Shown: positions 58,677-64,000 of the stretch, piece after piece
How the letters are laid out: each line of letters begins with the position of its first letter
Position numbering within the stretch: the stretch's first letter is position 1
NCBI GenBank assembly: GCA_963853835.1
Contig: OY970825.1
Span: 24,180,835 to 24,244,834, forward strand
DNA: 64,000 bases
Direction of reading: 5' to 3'
DNA from: Calendula officinalis
Taxonomy: Eukaryota > Streptophyta > Magnoliopsida > Asterales > Asteraceae
The notes under the pieces: generated by a model
Databases searched by the model: none
Told to the model about the DNA's origin: nothing
Seen by the model: the letters and a program-made list of their open reading frames with translations, nothing else
Translations under genes and position numbers: made by a program

Positions 58677-59195
58677 TGTTGGGATATAAAACAGATATAC
58701 ACATTCTATTACTGATGCTGCAGTTGGTACTGATCAAGGCATATTGAAGTTAGTACTGATGGGGCAGAAATGCAATATACTACTGATGCTAATCTTGGAA
58801 GTTACTATTGATGACACTTACTACTGACGATCAACAATTACTACTGATTCTATTTATGGTGTTGATCGAGTCCGAGATTCTAGCTTAGTTTGTTATAGAA
58901 TGTATATCTTGATGTATATTGATTGTAATCGAATCCTAGAATAACTAGGTTAATAATTTATGCTTCAAGGACTATTATAAATAGTTCCTTACGAATTGTA
59001 AACGTACGTGTCTATTGATCGATAAAATTAATATACATTGAAGCTTTTTGTGATTACTGTGTTCTTATTCTTATTCGTATTCATTAACAGTATTCATTGT
59101 TCTTAATCAATTAACATAAGTGTTGATCCGCTGCAACTTCTTATTGTTAGTAGATCTTAGATTAGTTAATCTGTATGGGTTAATTGATCCTGACA
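58677..59195 (+). repeat. 3' LTR of the copia element
   Basis: 519 bp, TGTTGGGATAT to CCTGACA, with TATAAATA at 58,976-58,983. It is the partner of 39,148-39,665. Confidence 0.95.
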
Positions 59196-59200
59196 TGTAT

Positions 59201-59651
59201 GTTGCAAAACAAATGAAAGTAAAATTTATTTCAATGATGCAAGTAAGTCAGACATTTGTTCGATGACGGGAGAAATGAAGTACCGAAACATATAAATGTT
59301 TAAATTCAAGTAGTTAACGATCTTTGTTTTTTTTTTTCTTTCATTTTTCTAGTTTTGTGACTCGTTTGTATTTCTTAATGTTAATCTTATTTTGAGGAAG
59401 AACTATATCATAATTGTGTCAAACGTTTTAGAAATGGTTGCAATAGCGCTTATCATGTATTTTATTCGTTCATAATAACCGCCACATACATTGGTAATAA
59501 TAGAACCCGAAGAATGAATCTTAAGCCATTACACACAATGATAAAAGGATAACATGTAACATTTACATTTTCCTACTATTACCAAACAAAAAAGAACAAA
59601 TAGCATGGACAAAATAATCTTTAAAAATCGCCCTAATCTTGCTCAAACCTC
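59201..59651. other. Spacer between the copia element and MIOX-B
   Basis: AT-rich flank and probable MIOX-B 3' untranslated region. No gene or repeat is recognised. Confidence 0.5.
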
Positions 59652-61653
59652 TCACCACCTAAGCTTTGTTGGAAAATACTGAAAAATAATACAAAATATA
59701 ATTAGGTGAAAATTAAGTAAGATTTACAAATTTAATCTCACATCAATTTGTGTCTTAATTACCTTCTCAATGAGGGATATATAGTATGGCTTGACCTTCT
59801 CGACATCAACACGGACTTTGCTTTTACTGTAAAGATCATACTTGCTGCAAGTAATTAATTAAACACTAATCTTTAGATTAAATGTTATAAAAACAATAGT
59901 CAGTGACTGAAATAAAAATTGTGGTACATAATTGCTTCTTTTTTTTTACTATTGACTTAATTAGCAAACTTACTTGAAAATTTGAAGCCACTTTAAGTTT
60001 TCAACATCCTCGGCATTCATCAAATGCTTATAGGCTCCAGCTCGATGCAATGCTGGCAAAAAGATATGTCAAATAAATTTTAGAGAAATTTTATTTTTTT
60101 GTATAAAAAGGTTAAATTAAAGTTTTATCGGCTTACGATAGAAAGAATGGTAACGAATAATAAATAATCCCGCTTGAGGCAGTGTACTTCCATTTTCCTT
60201 AGCCACCTACAGATAAAATATATTCTTGTTACAAGGACTCCCAAGATAGTCGAGATTTCCTGGTATACCCATGACAAATTGATGGATAAAAACAAGAAAA
60301 CGTAATATTTTTAAATAAAAATGAGTTTTAGATAATATACCAAGTACATATAGTCGTCATGACCCCATGAAATCATCACATTCTCAAGTCCACATCCTTC
60401 GGTATAAATTCCGTTCTTAGTTTGATAAGCGGGGTTGTTAATATCAGGATTTTCCTTAAAATACTACAATAATTCAACAATAAAACATAATTTTATTTGT
60501 AATAATAAAACAAATAAAATATTATTAACATCATTCATTTTTTATTAAAAATATACCTTGTGGTGAACAATTGATTCATCAAAAGCACAACCAAGAGGGT
60601 GTGTGTCGCCCACAACTGCCCATTGTGGAAGCTCCCCAAATCTTGGAAGAAGCAAAACTTTTCCAAGGTCTAGAATCCATAAGAACTAGTATTATGATTT
60701 GAACTTATTACATTAATACATCATCAATATGTGTATATATAGATATAGATATAGATACACACATAGATATAACTCATATAAGTATATACCATGAATAAGC
60801 GCGGTCAAATGCAACCAATCTTCATTCGGGTAGTCTTTCCTAATGGCTTCGGCCGTTTGCAACAAATGCTCGATTTGTGGTTCATCTAAATCGGGATCAC
60901 TATCGTCAACTACTTCGTTTAGTAATTCACAACATTCCCATATACTCATCTCTAGCTTATCAAGTTTCTTATACTCTTCTCTCATTGTCTTCACCTACAT
61001 TATTACCATCAAAATTTATATCATTTTCCATGTCTTTAACAAAATTATAAATAAAATAAAAAATATACGTCACTTACAAATTCATATGTTTGGTTAATGT
61101 GGTTCATCTTGTAGAATTCCTCCACTTGCTTTTGTCGTTCGCTCTCGACATCATAATCTCTATTAGAAAACGAAATATATCCTTGTCAAGTTCCACTCAT
61201 TCTAGTAAGAAAAATTGTATTTCTTCATATTTAATTATGTTATTCATAAAATGATTGACATATGAAATCTACTAAGATTTTCTTTCATAGTCTCATCATT
61301 TGATTGTTACACTTGTATTGATCAAATGAGTTAGAAGATTTAGCAGAAATCAATACCACCTCCCTTTCTTGTGAAAATAATAAGAAAAGGAAATCAAACC
61401 TGAAAGTGTGACCAAATGCATTGATTTCCGGGGCATCGAAACCACCATTAGCGGCGTTATTAGGATCGATAAACCCACCATCTAATACCAATTCATTAGT
61501 ATTATTATTGTTCTTGTTTCCCACCACTTCCGAATCTATGTAAAAAAAAAAATCAATACGATATGATAACATGCATCAGTTGAAATTAGTTAATAGGATA
61601 CAATAACAGAATTAATAGTTACCGGGTTGGGATTGCTCTAAGCAAACAGTCAT
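59652..61653 (-). CDS. MIOX: Myo-inositol oxygenase, copy B, 10 exons, 315 aa
   Basis: Same enzyme as copy A. Exons in coding order: 61653-61623, 61535-61400, 61159-61078, 60994-60790, 60669-60557, 60463-60341, 60206-60137, 60052-59974, 59844-59763, 59678-59652. The frame is open through all GT-AG joins. Eight of the ten exon lengths follow copy A exactly in the core, and exon 2 is one codon shorter. Iron ligands: His126, His151-Asp152, His224, His250 and Asp283. It begins MTVCLEQSQP and ends YFPTKLRW. Differences from A include HSFYPLH here against HSLYPLH there, and an Asn-rich NKNNNNTNE stretch at about residues 16-25. Introns are mostly clean of SINEs, so the relics in A arrived after the duplication or were lost here. 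Both copies look functional. Confidence 0.96.
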
Positions 61654-61712
61654 TTTCACACAAAATTGAAGTTAATGTTTTGATATTTGATGATGAATAA
61701 TGAAAAGGGAGA

Positions 61713-61721
61713 GTTTTTATA
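61713..61721 (-). promoter_or_regulatory. Probable TATA box of MIOX-B
   Basis: Minus strand TATAAAAAC lies about 64 bases before the start codon. It matches the MIOX-A core at 22,055-22,063, as do neighbouring bases, while sequence further upstream diverges. Confidence 0.6.
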
Positions 61722-64000
61722 GTGTTAACAGAGAGGTCCTTCTTTGCTATTTAATAAATTTAGAGTCCTCAACTGAAAAGGAAAATAAGATATATGTATA
61801 CAAACTGTTTCCATCTAATGAAACGCGCCAATAGTCAATAGATGGATAGATACATACACGTTGTATATTACCTTTCCCACTCTTACCTACTGTGCGTGTC
61901 ACCCAGTGTTCTGAAATGTGGTTGACTTGGCCGGTAAACAGGTTAAACCAGGACCCGAAAAAGAGTGCGGGTAAAAAGTATCCAGTCTATTCTCATTAAT
62001 AACATGTTGCGACCAGACGATTTTTTGTGAAATCAGGCGATCCAGAAACCGTTTGTTTCTTAACCATTTGTCATGTAATCTAATCTGAACTTCAATTTTG
62101 GAAACTAATTCCTTAAAATTGGAAAACCGAATCAGAAGATTTGGAGGATGCTACAGTGATATTGGATACCGAATTACAGGAAATTAGCTAATCTGGAAGG
62201 TGATTTTAGTTTAAATACTTAATTTAAAACCATATGAAATCAACTTGGAACATGATTTCAATATAATTATGATTTGAAAGGTGATTAGTTAACTAGGATT
62301 TACCCAACCGTTCAACTGTTAAACGGTAACCCAATTATCATATGGATTCATACTAAGAACCCGGGATTTAACACATTGGTGCCACCTATTCTACCTTTTT
62401 TCTAGTTATTGTCTTGAATTGGAAAATAAAAAAAGAAAAATAAAAAAGAAAAAAAGAAAGATAACTTATCATGGAAGGTGATGTACACGCGCGGGGAAGA
62501 GAGAGTTAGGAAGTTGAGGGTAGAGTGAGTCGATTCCTACGTGTAGATGAGACCATGAGATCTAATCGACGGGATGCTGAGTCATTGCCCGACGATATTT
62601 TGACTTCTAATAAATTTTCGTAGCTGTATCATTTTAATTTTTGGAATTATTATCCATCCAAAATTACTTCATATAACGACTATAATTTTGACACGTCACC
62701 ATATACATTATCTTGTAGCCGTAAACCATGGCGTATCATATCATGTAGTTTAAACTATTTTCATATTCAACAAAAATATCATAAAAGTTTATTTAAAACA
62801 TGCTTGAAATTTCCATTATAGCGACAAATATTTTGATCATTCCACTTGAATATATGAGAGCCATGAATAAATTTCACAAATTTGTTTTCATCTTGTAAAG
62901 AGTAATGATATTTACGTTTATCATTTGTGCATATTCATGTGATTATTAATTTGATCATGACAAATGTCAAAATATGATACGAAGAGAGTTAAATTAGTGG
63001 ATGACAAAATCCATTTATTCTTAACTATCAACTAATGATAAAATCCATTTATTCTTATATAGCGATTTTAATTTATACGAAGCAATTTCATGACAAAGAA
63101 CAATTATGTCATTCTTTTTATCGAGTCCCTGATAAAAACCCATCAAAGTGGTGTATTACCCAACAACACCGGCCTCTTGACATGACTCCTATTCTAGGCT
63201 GGCGAAATCCAACCCAACTCATTTAAAACCTGAAAATAGCACGAGTTCTAACTTTTGACCCGTATGTTGTAAATGGGTCAACTGGATAACAACACACAAT
63301 ATAAATATTATGTATTTTTAAATATCATGTATCATTTCTTTATATTTATATATTTTTATCAAAATAAACCCTAATTTGGCCCATTAAGTCTTAAACAAAC
63401 ATTTCTAAAAATGCACCGTGTAAACTATAAATTTCTAATAATAAAATCATACTTATAAATATATACACATGCAATGATGTGTTCGAGGCAAACCAGTTAC
63501 ATCAAGGAAAGGTGAGGTTATGCTTTGTTGAAGGAGCTCGATGGACCCCGTTTATTTGGTTACAAGAAATAGACAAGACCTAATCTAAAATCTTAAATGG
63601 ATCCTACTGATCTTGATATTGGGTCCCTTTTGGACCACTTCTTATAATTAAAACATAAAAATCTTTTAAGATAATTGTGCAAACATTGTATCACGGAAAA
63701 TTAGACATGATACGACAACTGGACATGAACCTGACACGAAATTAGTAGGTTTTGATTAGAGGTTTTGACGCATTTAAGTAAACGACGAAAGTTAAACAAA
63801 TTAGGTTAGGGTCATTACTTTCAACTCGAAAATAATCTGTATCACCTGTTTAAACGTGTGTGTATATATTAACAAAATTTACTTTTTTAAATATATTATA
63901 TCTAAATATTATAGAAATTTAAGAGTTTATAGTTGTACTAGGAAAAGTTTAAACTATTTAAGTTCATGTTGTAACTTTTTTATGCTTTTACAGTTAAATT
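61722..64000. other. Upstream region of MIOX-B, no gene seen
   Basis: AT-rich, with no coding sequence recognised on either strand. It includes an A/G-rich run at 62,427-62,460 and the block shared with MIOX-A at 62,485-62,587. Low-complexity CCAACCCAACTC and GGGTCAACTGG words near 63,205-63,285 are typical of degraded MITEs. Confidence 0.45.
62485..62587. promoter_or_regulatory. Block shared with the MIOX-A upstream region
   Basis: ACACGCGCGG (62,485-62,494) and CTGAGTCATTG (62,577-62,587) lie in the same order as at 24,273-24,332 but 43 bases further apart. This block is about 0.8 kb upstream of MIOX-B; the partner is 2.3 kb upstream of MIOX-A. A cis-regulatory role is inferred only from this. 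Confidence 0.35.

Larger units (their letters stand above)
39148..59195 (+). mobile_element. 20-kb Ty1/copia (SIRE/Maximus-type) retrotransposon with nested LARD
   Basis: Flanked by TGTAT on both sides (39,143-39,147 and 59,196-59,200) with LTRs starting TGTT and ending TGACA. Order: LTR, tRNA-Met primer-binding site, gag with two zinc knuckles, protease, integrase, reverse transcriptase and RNase H (the copia order), a spacer with a TATA box, a long extra ORF, polypurine tract, LTR. The length is 20,048 bp, of which 8,845 bp is a second retroelement, so the original was about 11.2 kb. The long gag and the extra ORF after pol point to the Sirevirus lineage. Every gene is broken. Confidence 0.95.

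Overview
The window is nuclear DNA of a higher plant, very probably a eudicot. It is AT-rich, its genes carry GT-AG introns, and plant genes lie among nested transposons. The proteins of the Ty1/copia elements, especially a long extra reading frame downstream of pol, resemble what I remember from Asteraceae genomes. Asteraceae is therefore an inference, not something the sequence proves.

Four protein genes and one tRNA gene look intact. From left to right: a 13-exon ATP-dependent 6-phosphofructokinase (8,037-13,294, +); a tRNA-Asn(GTT) (14,167-14,240, -); a 4-exon AP-4 adaptor sigma subunit (14,437-16,055, +); and two 10-exon myo-inositol oxygenase paralogues in the same orientation (19,781-21,965 and 59,652-61,653, both -). 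The two oxygenase genes have identical intron positions and are a tandem duplicate pair. The pair is now split by about 37.7 kb, of which roughly 31.5 kb is recognisable transposon sequence.

Most of the rest is mobile DNA, and many elements are delimited by exact target-site duplications (TSDs). At 2.2-5.7 kb is a non-autonomous CACTA element (TSD GGA). The PFK and AP4S introns hold several miniature inverted-repeat elements, including one embedded in a TA microsatellite. At 16.4-17.6 kb a Tourist-like MITE adjoins an internally deleted PIF/Harbinger element (TSD TTA). At 22.4 kb is a tRNA-derived SINE (18-bp TSD). At 26.7-32.1 kb a hAT-type MITE (TSD GTCACTAT) has been entered by a copia derivative that has lost gag-pol but kept the extra reading frame (TSD GTTTC). 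At 32.3-37.6 kb a dead LINE is interrupted by two hAT MITEs and a solo gypsy-type LTR. At 39.1-59.2 kb is a 20-kb copia element (TSD TGTAT) whose extra reading frame is interrupted by an 8.8-kb LARD-like element with no coding capacity (TSD AAACA).

The most unusual material is the copia family. Two diverged copies both retain a spacer with a TATA box between pol and the extra reading frame. A short motif (CAGTAGTAA / TTACTACTG) is sprinkled through LTR, spacer and coding sequence alike. One copy has been reduced to the extra reading frame and its spacer between LTR remnants. No cellular pathway links the neighbouring genes beyond general carbon metabolism: PFK acts in glycolysis, and MIOX oxidises myo-inositol towards UDP-glucuronate and cell-wall sugars.
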